Source: an uncultured Succinatimonas sp. (GTDB taxonomy: Bacteria > Pseudomonadota > Gammaproteobacteria > Enterobacterales > Succinivibrionaceae). Taken from it: a stretch of DNA of 19,079 bases. The notes under the pieces are model-generated. The model had not been told where the DNA came from. It worked only from the letters and a program-made list of their open reading frames with translations, and did no database searches. The stretch is taken from assembly GCA_900552905.1 (NCBI GenBank), contig USBR01000019.1, forward strand, positions 1 to 19,079, read 5' to 3'. The translations under genes were made by a program, and so were the position numbers. This document shows, in pieces, positions 6,126 to 13,897 of the stretch. Each line of letters begins with the position of its first letter. Within the stretch, counting starts at the first letter, position 1.

Positions 6126-7126
6126 GGTTGACGTCCTTGCGGGTGAAGAGCAATTCCACCGGCGTTTTTATGTTTGATGTATTCCATGCGGATAAACTCA
6201 GATAACTCATATACAGCGCGAGCATAGAGGGGACTGGTATTATAACGCATGATGGTTTTGAAATTATTTAAGCCTACGGCATAGGAGGTAGTACCATCCT
6301 CAAGCGCAAAGGCAAATAAGCGAATATTTTGATCAGGGCTTAAATTGACCTTAGTGCTAGCACCTTCGGCATAGAGCACCTCGGGGGTTAAATCCCATTT
6401 TAGATCTATAAGCTTTTGAGCGTTAGCATTTTTAATATGTACGGGGTAATAAATACCGCGGCCGTTTTGCCAGCCATGAGCTTTGAAATAATTTGCCACA
6501 GAGCCTATAGCATCGTCAGGATCGTTAAATAGATTGACATGTCCATCATTATCAAAGTCGATGGCATAATTTAAATAAGAGCTCGGCATAAACTGACCCA
6601 TGCCCATAGCGCCGGCATAGGAGCCTAAGACAGAGGTAATATCCCAGTTTTCACGCAGGCATAAGGCCACGAAATTGGCAAATTCTTTAGAGAAATAACT
6701 CTGACGTGGTGGATAGTTAAAGCCTAAGGTATAGAGCGCATCTAAGACTTTAAAATTACCCATATTCTTACCAAAATAGGTTTCTACACCGATAATGGCA
6801 CAGACGATTTCCGGGGGTACTCCAAAGCGCGCATAAGCCTCATTGAGCTGACGCTCGTACTTTTCATAGAATTTGACAGCCGCCTGAATACGTGAGGTGG
6901 TGATAAAGATCTTGCGATACTGCCACCACGGTTTAGCCTCAGAGGGACGAGTCATGGTAGCGATAATCTTAGGTTGTAAAGTGGCCAGCTTTAAAGCCTC
7001 ATTTAAGCTGTACTCGCTGACGCCAGCATAATTGGCCAGCTCTTTTAGATCTGGGGTAGCGGCTATAGATTGAGCACTGAGGGCTAAGAGCGCCGCTAAG
7101 GTAATTGAGCGTGTAAGGCTTTTCAT
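6122..7126 (-). CDS. mltB: lytic murein transglycosylase B family protein
   Basis: Cleaves the MurNAc-GlcNAc bond of peptidoglycan to give 1,6-anhydro ends. The 334 residues contain the catalytic glutamate in IIGVETYFGK (E115), YAGAMGMGQFMPSSYLNYAIDFDNDGHVNLF with the EF-hand-like calcium loop described for Slt35/MltB, and the late AFALEDGTTSYAVGLNNFKTIMRYN segment. E. coli MltB is a lipoprotein. Here the signal peptide (about 1-22, ending SAQSIAA) has no lipobox cysteine, so the enzyme should be soluble in the periplasm. It lies between rodA and rlpA, the Pseudomonas arrangement (sltB1), not that of E. coli. Confidence 0.94.
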   Translation of the reverse strand: MKSLTRSITLAALLALSAQSIAATPDLKELANYAGVSEYSLNEALKLATLQPKIIATMTRPSEAKPWWQYRKIFITTSRIQAAVKFYEKYERQLNEAYARFGVPPEIVCAIIGVETYFGKNMGNFKVLDALYTLGFNYPPRQSYFSKEFANFVALCLRENWDITSVLGSYAGAMGMGQFMPSSYLNYAIDFDNDGHVNLFNDPDDAIGSVANYFKAHGWQNGRGIYYPVHIKNANAQKLIDLKWDLTPEVLYAEGASTKVNLSPDQNIRLFAFALEDGTTSYAVGLNNFKTIMRYNTSPLYARAVYELSEFIRMEYIKHKNAGGIALHPQGRQP

Positions 7127-7136
7127 GAAAACTCGC

Positions 7137-8294
7137 TTAATTCTTTCTAAAGAATGAGACTTTCTTATGTGTATGGATGGACATAATCATGCCAAAGCAT
7201 ACCGTTAAGGTAAGCATGGCGGTACCACCATAACTGATTAGGGGCAAGGGCACACCTACTACAGGTAAAATACCACTTACCATACCGATATTAACAAATA
7301 TATAAAATACAAAGGTAAAAGTAAAAGCCCCGCAGAGAATTCTGCTAAAAGCAGAGTTGGCATTGAGGGTGATATAGACACAGCGACCTAGAATAAAGGT
7401 ATAGATGGTCATTAAAATTAAAAAGCCCACAAGGCCGGTCTCTTCGGCTAAAACTGCAAAGATAAAGTCTGTATGCGGCTCAGGCAAGAAGTCTAATTGC
7501 GATTGACTACCCTGAAGCCAGCCTTTACCAAATAAGCCTCCAGAGCCGATGGCAATTTTCGATTGAATAATATGATAACCTGCGCCTAGGGGATCTGAGC
7601 TAGGATCTAGGAGGGTAAAGACACGCTGTTTTTGATAATCGTGCAGGACAAAGTTCCACATTACCGGCAAAGCTGCGCCTACTATGGCCATACCTGCGGC
7701 AATCCACCACCATGAAAGGCCGGCAATAAAGATAGCGATAAAGCCTGAGACTGCAATTAAGGTGGCGGTACCTAGATCAGGCTGTAAGAGTACAAGTACT
7801 GTCGGCACGCCTACAAGGGCAAAGGCTAAGAGCGTGTTTAAAGGCTTAGGCGGAAGCGAGGAGCGCGAGAGAAAGACCGCTACGGTCAAGGGCATGACCA
7901 CCTTGAAGATCTCCGAAGGCTGAATGCGCACAAAGCCTAAATTGAGCCATCTTTGGGCTCCTTTGGAGATATCACCAAAGAGCTCGACTAATATTAAGAG
8001 AATAATGCCGATAAGATAGAGCCAAAAGGAGATTTTGACGAACATTCTAGGCGGAATTTGCGCTACGAGTATCATCAGCACAAAGGCCGCTCCGGTGCGC
8101 GTAATTTGGCGCACGAGCATATCTATATGCTGACCTGAGGCTGAATAGAGAATAAAGAGCGAAAAGCATAGACTCATCAATAAGCCTAAAAGGAGCGGAA
8201 TATCGACATGATGGCGAAAAAAGAAACTACCTTTTTGGACATTAGAATTAATCTGCTCGAGAGTTTCGCGATTTTGTTGTTGTTCGTGCTTCAC
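7137..8294 (-). CDS. rodA: rod-shape SEDS glycosyltransferase RodA
   Basis: The peptidoglycan glycan-strand polymerase of the elongasome, acting with PBP2 in the inner membrane. The 385-residue multispanning protein has the SEDS signatures SASGQ, ISKGAQRWLNLGFVRIQPSEI, QPDLGTA, SDPLGAGYHIIQSKIAIGSGGLFGKGW, EPHTDFIFAVLAEE (a conserved acidic loop) and NIGMVSGILPVVGVPLPLISYGG. An N-terminal tail of about 30 residues, some 10 longer than in E. coli, precedes the first membrane segment. The start is GTG, overlapping the mrdA TGA stop as GTGA, so translation is probably coupled to PBP2. Also named mrdB. Confidence 0.97.
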   Translation of the reverse strand: MKHEQQQNRETLEQINSNVQKGSFFFRHHVDIPLLLGLLMSLCFSLFILYSASGQHIDMLVRQITRTGAAFVLMILVAQIPPRMFVKISFWLYLIGIILLILVELFGDISKGAQRWLNLGFVRIQPSEIFKVVMPLTVAVFLSRSSLPPKPLNTLLAFALVGVPTVLVLLQPDLGTATLIAVSGFIAIFIAGLSWWWIAAGMAIVGAALPVMWNFVLHDYQKQRVFTLLDPSSDPLGAGYHIIQSKIAIGSGGLFGKGWLQGSQSQLDFLPEPHTDFIFAVLAEETGLVGFLILMTIYTFILGRCVYITLNANSAFSRILCGAFTFTFVFYIFVNIGMVSGILPVVGVPLPLISYGGTAMLTLTVCFGMIMSIHTHKKVSFFRKN

Positions 8295-10306
8295 TGCAAT
8301 ACCACCGTACCGCCCATGCCAAATTTGACAAGCTTAGGATTAGGCTCACCCATATAACCATTAGGGTAGAGATCTAAAAGATATTTATCGATCATCTTGC
8401 GGGCAATGGGCGCGGCTTTAGTGGAGCCACCACCTTCATTTTCTAAGATGACCGCAACGAGGATGCGGGGCTTGAAGAAAGGTGCATAAGCTACAAAGAG
8501 GGCATTATCGCGATGCTCGACTTTAAGCTTGCTCGCATCATACCTTTCACCTTGTTTGATGGAGACTACCTGTGCAGTACCAGATTTACCGGCAGCTTTA
8601 TATTTAGCTCCAAAGAAAGCGCGCCGGCCGGTACCCTCAGGGCCATTGACCACTAAGTACATGCCACTGCGGCAATGATCAAAATAGGAGTTGTCATTGA
8701 CCTCAAAGAACTTAGGTTCTTCAGTCTGCACATAAGGATCGGCCTTATTGTCAACCGGATCGAGCGCCATTTTCAATAAATGCGGGGTTTTAATCTCGCC
8801 TTTATTCGCTAAGATGGTATGGGCTTTGACTAATTGCATGAGTGTAGAAGTCCAATAACCCTGACCAATACCGATAGGCACGGTGTCACCTAGATGCCAG
8901 CTTTGCTTAAAGCGCTTTTGCTTCCACTCGCGGGAAGGATTGATGCCTAAGGATTCTTCTGCAAGATCGATACCGGTACTGCGACCAAAGCCAAAGCGAT
9001 CTAAATAATCGTGAATTTTATTAATGCCAGCTCTATAGGCAAGATCATAAAAATAGGTATCGGCGGAGATTTCCAAAGCGCGATAGAGATCGAGCCAACC
9101 GTGACCCCAAGAGCGCCAATCGCGGAACTTATGGGTGGAATTGGGCAATTTAAAATAAGGCTGTCCAAAGAAAGAACCTGAGGGGGTAATGAGCTTTTCA
9201 TTAAGGCCCATGACGCATAAAAGCGGTTTTACCGTCGAAGCTGGGGCATAACCACCTTGTGTGGCGCGATTGATGAGAGGATGCCCGGGATTATTTAAAA
9301 GGCGCGAGTATTCCTTAGAGCGAATACCACGCACAAAGAGATTAGGATCGTAAGAGGGATTTGAATACATCGCTAAAATCTCACCTGTGGCAGGTTCGAT
9401 AGCGACAACTGCACCCTTCATATTTCCAAAGATTTCCTGAGCATAATATTGCAGGCGGATATCTAAGGTGAGGATAAGATCTTTTCCTGACTCGGGGGCA
9501 TGATAATTGAGGGTACGGATGACCTGTCCGTGACTGTTGACCTCAATTTCCGAAGATCCGGTCTTACCGTGGAGCAGATCCTCATAATACTTTTCAATAC
9601 CGAGTTTGCCAATTTCCGTTGAGCCTTCATAATTGTCGATTTTACCCATCTCGGTGAGGCGCTCGACGTCTTTTTGATTGATACGGGAGACATAACCTAT
9701 GGCATGGGTGGCGATATCGGCAAAGGGATAAGCGCGCTTTAAACTTGCGACAATCTGAACATTTGGATAGCGATAGGAATGCACGCTGAAGGAGGCAATC
9801 TGCTGCTCTGAGAGAAAGTTTGAGATCTCAATGCCGGTAAAGCGCTTGCGGGTGCGGGACTCCATGACTAAGTGATCGATCTCGTGAGTGCTGAGCTCTA
9901 AATTTAAGAGCTCATTGAGATCATTTATCGTGGTCTTAGTGTCATATTGACGGTTAGGGAACATCACTAAATGATAAACCGGCACATTATCAGCGAGCAC
10001 CACGTGATTTCTATCGTAGATCATGCCACGATTAGGCACTACCGGCACCACCTTAATGCGATTTTCATTAGAGCGGGTCTGATAGTCATGATAGGAGATG
10101 ATCTGCAGATAATAGAGATTGGCAAATAAGATGGCGATCATAAAGATCGAAGCACCGATGCCAAAATAAACGCGGCGCTTGAAAATAGAGACAGCTAGAT
10201 CCTCAGCATGCTCTGACTTATTGTCATTATTAGCATTCTGTGTAGGCTTCTTTTTTTCCTTACTAAAGAGCGGGCGCTCGCGCTTAGGGCGTTTGATTCC
10301 AAACAT
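8291..10306 (-). CDS. mrdA: penicillin-binding protein 2, elongasome transpeptidase
   Basis: Crosslinks new peptidoglycan during rod elongation; the pair partner of RodA. The 671 residues (E. coli 633) comprise a basic cytoplasmic tail (1-44), a single membrane anchor (about 46-70), the pedestal domain with the NRGMIYDRN motif (92-100), and the transpeptidase domain. Active-site motifs: S357-TV-K360 in GGYAPASTVKP, S414-A-D in EISADTYFYDLAY, and K574-SG in AAGKSGTAQV. The N-terminal tail, with runs of Lys and Asn, accounts for much of the extra length. It starts 2 nt after rlmH. The C terminus is short and lacks the Pro-rich end of the E. coli protein. Confidence 0.97.
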   Translation of the reverse strand: MFGIKRPKRERPLFSKEKKKPTQNANNDNKSEHAEDLAVSIFKRRVYFGIGASIFMIAILFANLYYLQIISYHDYQTRSNENRIKVVPVVPNRGMIYDRNHVVLADNVPVYHLVMFPNRQYDTKTTINDLNELLNLELSTHEIDHLVMESRTRKRFTGIEISNFLSEQQIASFSVHSYRYPNVQIVASLKRAYPFADIATHAIGYVSRINQKDVERLTEMGKIDNYEGSTEIGKLGIEKYYEDLLHGKTGSSEIEVNSHGQVIRTLNYHAPESGKDLILTLDIRLQYYAQEIFGNMKGAVVAIEPATGEILAMYSNPSYDPNLFVRGIRSKEYSRLLNNPGHPLINRATQGGYAPASTVKPLLCVMGLNEKLITPSGSFFGQPYFKLPNSTHKFRDWRSWGHGWLDLYRALEISADTYFYDLAYRAGINKIHDYLDRFGFGRSTGIDLAEESLGINPSREWKQKRFKQSWHLGDTVPIGIGQGYWTSTLMQLVKAHTILANKGEIKTPHLLKMALDPVDNKADPYVQTEEPKFFEVNDNSYFDHCRSGMYLVVNGPEGTGRRAFFGAKYKAAGKSGTAQVVSIKQGERYDASKLKVEHRDNALFVAYAPFFKPRILVAVILENEGGGSTKAAPIARKMIDKYLLDLYPNGYMGEPNPKLVKFGMGGTVVLQ

Positions 10307-10308
10307 CT

Positions 10309-10779
10309 TTACTGCCGATGATAGGGAAGATTATAGCTGATGCTATAGGCTCTATAGATAGTCTCAGCTAAAAATACGCGTACTAATGGATGCGGCAAGG
10401 TAAGCTTAGATAAAGACCATAATTCCTGAGCTTTATTACGTAGCTCATCAGTAAGACCATTAGGACCACCGATAATGAGCACAATATCCATGCCAACATT
10501 CTGCCAGGCCTGAAAGCGGACCGCGAGCTCCTCTGAGGTAAACTGCTTACCTCTTTCATCTAAAGCGACTAAATAGCATTTTTTCGGCAGTGACTGTAAG
10601 ATCATCTGGGCTTCTTCTTGTTTAGCCTTTTCATCATCGTGCTTGCCTGAGCGCTTGTAAGGAGGGATCTCCTCTAATACAAGCTTAATCTCCGGAGGAA
10701 AGCGACGCTGATATTCTTCAAAGGCCGTAGTGACCCATTTCGGCATCTTGATGCCGACTGCCTTAATGATAATGCGCAT
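10309..10779 (-). CDS. rlmH: 23S rRNA (pseudouridine-1915-N3)-methyltransferase RlmH
   Basis: A SPOUT-fold enzyme that methylates pseudouridine 1915 in helix 69 of 23S rRNA, using S-adenosylmethionine on assembled 70S ribosomes. The 156 residues (E. coli 155) begin MRIIIKAVGIKMPKWV and carry EYQRRFPPEIKL, the cofactor loop LIGGPNGL and the knot segment LWSLSKLTLPHPLVRVFLAETIYRAYSI, ending YNLPYHRQ. GAGGAA lies about 6 nt before the ATG. It starts 2 nt after rsfS. Confidence 0.97.
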   Translation of the reverse strand: MRIIIKAVGIKMPKWVTTAFEEYQRRFPPEIKLVLEEIPPYKRSGKHDDEKAKQEEAQMILQSLPKKCYLVALDERGKQFTSEELAVRFQAWQNVGMDIVLIIGGPNGLTDELRNKAQELWSLSKLTLPHPLVRVFLAETIYRAYSISYNLPYHRQ

Positions 10780-10781
10780 CT

Positions 10782-11162
10782 TTATTCCTCATCTTGGGGA
10801 TTGACGCCTGAGGCCATGCAACGATAGAGATCTTCTAGGCGATAGCGCTCACGTACTGGCTCTTGCAGAATATGTACAAGCACAGTACCTAAATCTAAGA
10901 TTACCCATTCACCTAATTGTGCGCCTGAGAGGGTAATATCCTTAAGGCCACATTTGTGTAAGAAAACCTCTAATCTATAGGCCATAGCGGCGACGTGGCG
11001 GTTAGAGGTACCGGAGGCAATCAGCATATAATCGCAAACTGAGGAATTATCCTTAAGATCGATGCCGACAATATCGTGAGCTTTAGAAGCCTCTAAATTA
11101 TTTAAGCAAGCTGCAATTAATTCTTCTTGGGTGTTAATCGGTACAGGAATATCTTCAATCAT
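10782..11162 (-). CDS. rsfS: ribosome silencing factor RsfS (Iojap/YbeB)
   Basis: Binds L14 on the large subunit and blocks subunit joining when nutrients run low. The 126 residues (E. coli about 105) contain the family segments VGIDLKDNSSVCDYMLIASGTSNRHV and LGEWVILDLGTVLVHILQEPVRERYRLEDLY. The extra length is a short N-terminal extension and a C-terminal piece ending NPQDEE. It directly follows nadD (2-nt gap); the cobC gene found between nadD and rsfS in E. coli is absent here. Confidence 0.95.
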   Translation of the reverse strand: MIEDIPVPINTQEELIAACLNNLEASKAHDIVGIDLKDNSSVCDYMLIASGTSNRHVAAMAYRLEVFLHKCGLKDITLSGAQLGEWVILDLGTVLVHILQEPVRERYRLEDLYRCMASGVNPQDEE

Positions 11163-11164
11163 GT

Positions 11165-11881
11165 TTATTTAGCGTATTTCTCGGGGTTTAAAACTACTTT
11201 GTCATTATAAAGACGGTGGCTTAGGATATATTCAAGCACCGCACTTTCCAAGCGATTTTTAGGTTCTAACAGATATTTTTGATTATTAGTCTGATAATAG
11301 CTTTCAATATCCGCGCGCAAGGAGCTTGAGGATACGGCATGTAGCGAGGTACTGATCATCAGGCAATGACCGTGAGCAGTAGCCGCAGCTGCCGCAAATT
11401 CTTGCGCATTTTCATCATAAACGGCGCATTTTTGCAAAAATTGCTTAATTACCGGGGTCATGGTCTGATTTTCATAGCCCTTACGGCACATTACCGCTAA
11501 ATTGGCATAATCGATAAGACGCAAGCCCTCATGCCATTTATCTAAATATAAAAGCGAATCTAAACCCATAATAAAGAAAAAATCTGTATTGGGGTTATCT
11601 GCATGTAGCGCCTTAACCGTATCGACACTATAGTGCGGTACGGAGGCATCAGCTTCGATATTGGAGATCTTAAAGCCCTCATGCTGTTCACAAGCTAAGC
11701 GCAACATACTGACGCGATCGGCATAGGAAACGTGACAGGTATTTTTATGCGGCGGTGAGGCATTCGGGATGAGTAAGATCTCATCTAAATTCAGCTTCTC
11801 TTTGACATAGCTGCCTAAATCTAAATGATCCTTATGGACGGGATTAAAGGAGCCACCTAAGAGACCAACTCTTTTTTTCAT
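11165..11881 (-). CDS. nadD: nicotinate-nucleotide adenylyltransferase
   Basis: Makes nicotinic acid adenine dinucleotide from ATP and nicotinate mononucleotide in NAD synthesis. The 238 residues (E. coli 213) start with the nucleotidyltransferase loop GLLGGSFNPVH. Further matches are LIPNASPPHK, PHYSVDTV, FIMGLDSLLYLDKWHEG and the late SSSSLRADI (the ISSTxxR-type ATP site). Oddity: the first signature, usually (T/H)xGH, reads H16-K-D-H19, with Asp in place of Gly; I checked this in the nucleotides. About 15 extra residues follow the usual YILSHRLY end. The start overlaps the holA stop as ATGA. Confidence 0.93.
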   Translation of the reverse strand: MKKRVGLLGGSFNPVHKDHLDLGSYVKEKLNLDEILLIPNASPPHKNTCHVSYADRVSMLRLACEQHEGFKISNIEADASVPHYSVDTVKALHADNPNTDFFFIMGLDSLLYLDKWHEGLRLIDYANLAVMCRKGYENQTMTPVIKQFLQKCAVYDENAQEFAAAAATAHGHCLMISTSLHAVSSSSLRADIESYYQTNNQKYLLEPKNRLESAVLEYILSHRLYNDKVVLNPEKYAK

Positions 11882-12957
11882 AGGGCTTTTAAATTCATGA
11901 CTTGGAAATTATTGACACAGGCACAGCTCTCGCTTAATGCTAGTAAGGCATGATTGCAATCATGCACGCATAAAGCCTTAGAGGCCTCGGCAAATTTCGC
12001 AATGAGATAATCAAATAATTGCGGGGGCATTTTTAAAGCGGCCTTGATGACTGCGTCCATGGATTTAGGTGATTTTATCCCATAAGGAGCAAAAAATTGC
12101 ATTTTTTCAGGATAAGTTCTAAAGCTCTGGGGTTTTTGTCTGAGTGCTGAAGTAGCGCTAAAGAGCTTATCTAATGAAGCTAGTTGTGAGAGTAAGATAC
12201 TCTCAGGATTATTGAGCGTTGCAACTGCGGAATTTAAGACTAAAAGGGCCTTAGTGCTATCGCCATTGAGTATGGCCTCAGCAAGCTCTAAGCTTTCAAA
12301 GCGACTATCGGCATCTAAGATCGCTACCGCTTCATCGAGAGTGATGGCATGTGTTTGTGGGCTGAGCGCTAAAATCTTTAAAGTCTGATCGATAAGGGTC
12401 AAATTCCCCTCACAGGCTTTAGAGAAATAATCACAAGCCTCAGGGCTTAGGGAGATTTGATATTTTAAAGCTCTATCGTTGATATAGCGATAGAGATTAG
12501 CGCCCTCAGGCGGATAGCTCAATTCAATTTGCGCATTTACATATTTTAAATAGGCAAAGACGCGCTCGGCACTAAGCTTAGCCTTGCGCTCAGACTCAGG
12601 ATAAGCGCGGGGTTTGACCTTATTTAAAGCGCTCAAAATACGCGGTAAATCGACAATGACGATGACACCTGGACGCATTTTCGCGGCTAAAAGGTAGAGC
12701 ACTTCTAAGGATGTAGCTTTAAGATCGCTAAGATAAATTTTAATAATGCGATCGCCACCAAAGAGACCGGGATCTAAAAGCTCATTTTCTAAAGCGCGCA
12801 GATTAGCCTTACCGCTTGAGGCAAAATCTGACTGCGTAAAGAGCAATAAGGGCGCATCAGGAAGAGCTTGATGCGCGGAGGCTAAAATCTCTTCACTTCT
12901 ATCATTTTTAATAAGGCTCTCATCTGAGCTTAAAACATAGATCTGCGGTGCGGCCAT
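11878..12957 (-). CDS. holA: DNA polymerase III subunit delta
   Basis: Delta opens the beta sliding clamp within the clamp-loader complex. At 359 residues (E. coli 343) the protein is divergent but fits the family: an N-terminal AAA-like domain with YVLSSDESLIKNDRSEEI, the DPGLFGGDRIIKIYL segment and a following VIVIVDLPR strand, then the helical middle with LSPEACDYFSKACEGNLTLIDQTLKILAL. The position between lptE and nadD is the conserved one and supports the call. It starts 5 nt after lptE and overlaps nadD by 4 nt. Confidence 0.9.
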   Translation of the reverse strand: MAAPQIYVLSSDESLIKNDRSEEILASAHQALPDAPLLLFTQSDFASSGKANLRALENELLDPGLFGGDRIIKIYLSDLKATSLEVLYLLAAKMRPGVIVIVDLPRILSALNKVKPRAYPESERKAKLSAERVFAYLKYVNAQIELSYPPEGANLYRYINDRALKYQISLSPEACDYFSKACEGNLTLIDQTLKILALSPQTHAITLDEAVAILDADSRFESLELAEAILNGDSTKALLVLNSAVATLNNPESILLSQLASLDKLFSATSALRQKPQSFRTYPEKMQFFAPYGIKSPKSMDAVIKAALKMPPQLFDYLIAKFAEASKALCVHDCNHALLALSESCACVNNFQVMNLKAL

Positions 12958-12962
12958 GGCAA

Positions 12963-13763
12963 TTACTCGTTGATATTGTAATTATCAGGATCGAGATTGT
13001 CAGGCAAAGCATTCTTAGGTTTAGGCGCCACCTTAGGTAATTCATAAGTGCGATTTAAGACGGCATTGCCATTATTAAGCTTATTTAAATTAGTGCTCTG
13101 AGCTTTAGCTGATTCTTCGCTATCTTGTAACTGTAAAGCCTCAATGAGGGTTAGTCCTGAATAGGCATCGGACATGGTCTTAGATGAGGGTAAAACCGTA
13201 TCTTCGCCGACAGAGACGGTAAGATCGGCGGGATTTGACTGTAAAGCATCAGGATCTGACTGACGGCCTAAGTAACCTAGACGGGTTACAAGCTGTCGGG
13301 CTAATTCCTCATAGGTTTCCTCAATAACCGTAGCCCGCTCGGTATCTGCAGATAAGGAGAGACCGGGCTTATTGAGCATATTGCGGGTGAGTGAATTGCG
13401 CATTAAGAGCGGACGGTGATTGGGAATACGCAAAGTCGTCGTAGATGAGACAATGATCTGATACTCTAAAGTATCGGCATTAGCGTTGATAGAGGCTATA
13501 GGCATCGATACTTGCGGACTTGGAATATATAAAGTAGGGATCTTATCGTCAGCTTTAAGGCTAGGCTCGTATTGAGCATTGACTTTAATGCCCGAAATTC
13601 TTAATTCTTGCACTACTTTTCTATAGAAAGCATCGTGATAATCGCCTTGAACATTGAGACTTTCAAAGGTATCGCTCAGGCGCGTTTGATTAGGCAGATG
13701 GAAACCACAGCCTGATAACAGGCTAATACCTAAAGCACAGATTAAGGCAAGATTTTTCTTCAT
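12963..13763 (-). CDS. lptE: LPS-assembly lipoprotein LptE
   Basis: LptE plugs the LptD barrel and helps to deliver lipopolysaccharide to the outer leaflet. The signal peptide ends LLSGC with Cys19 followed by Gly, then FHLPNQ, the typical LptE opening. The body has YRKVVQELRISGIKV and the TTTLRIPN...LMRNSLTRNML strands common to the family, then YEELARQLVTRL near residue 155. From there a low-complexity tail of about 95 residues follows, so the total is 266 against 193 in E. coli. First gene of the 12-gene leftward operon. The ribosome binding site is weak. Confidence 0.88.
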   Translation of the reverse strand: MKKNLALICALGISLLSGCGFHLPNQTRLSDTFESLNVQGDYHDAFYRKVVQELRISGIKVNAQYEPSLKADDKIPTLYIPSPQVSMPIASINANADTLEYQIIVSSTTTLRIPNHRPLLMRNSLTRNMLNKPGLSLSADTERATVIEETYEELARQLVTRLGYLGRQSDPDALQSNPADLTVSVGEDTVLPSSKTMSDAYSGLTLIEALQLQDSEESAKAQSTNLNKLNNGNAVLNRTYELPKVAPKPKNALPDNLDPDNYNINE

Positions 13764-13791
13764 AGAATTAAGGTCTTTAATATTTAGATAT

Positions 13792-13822
13792 GATCAACTT
13801 GTAAATTATAGCAAGTATGATC
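13792..13822 (-). promoter_or_regulatory. promoter of the lptE-sanA operon inside a GATC-containing dyad
   Basis: On the minus strand TGC-TATAAT (13805-13813) is an extended -10 promoter; no good -35 is visible. It lies in the 10-bp spacer of a near-perfect inverted repeat, plus strand GATCAACTTG (13792-13801) and CAAGTATGATC (13812-13822), which differ by one inserted base. Each arm ends in a GATC. A protein bound there, or Dam methylation, could affect promoter use. Confidence 0.6.
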
Positions 13823-13845
13823 TCAAAGCGCATAAGGCTTCAAAA

Positions 13846-13874
13846 AGAAAAAAGGCCCAGATTTAATCTGAGCC
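13846..13874 (-). terminator. leuS terminator
   Basis: On the minus strand GGCTCAGAT (13874-13866) pairs with ATCTGGGCC (13862-13854) over 9 bp with one wobble and a 3-nt loop. It is followed by TTTTTT and further T residues. It separates leuS from the lptE operon, so the two units should be transcribed mainly independently. Confidence 0.88.
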
Positions 13875-13897
13875 CTCGATTTTTAATTTAGAAAGTT

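Noticed and set aside
2523..13763. Very frequent GCCTAA/ACCTAA words on the plus strand, resembling an uptake sequence or repeat
   Set aside because: They are the complement of TTA-GGC and TTA-GGT (Leu-Gly) and similar codon pairs in minus-strand genes that prefer the leucine codon TTA. They follow codon frame and are not spaced like uptake sequences.
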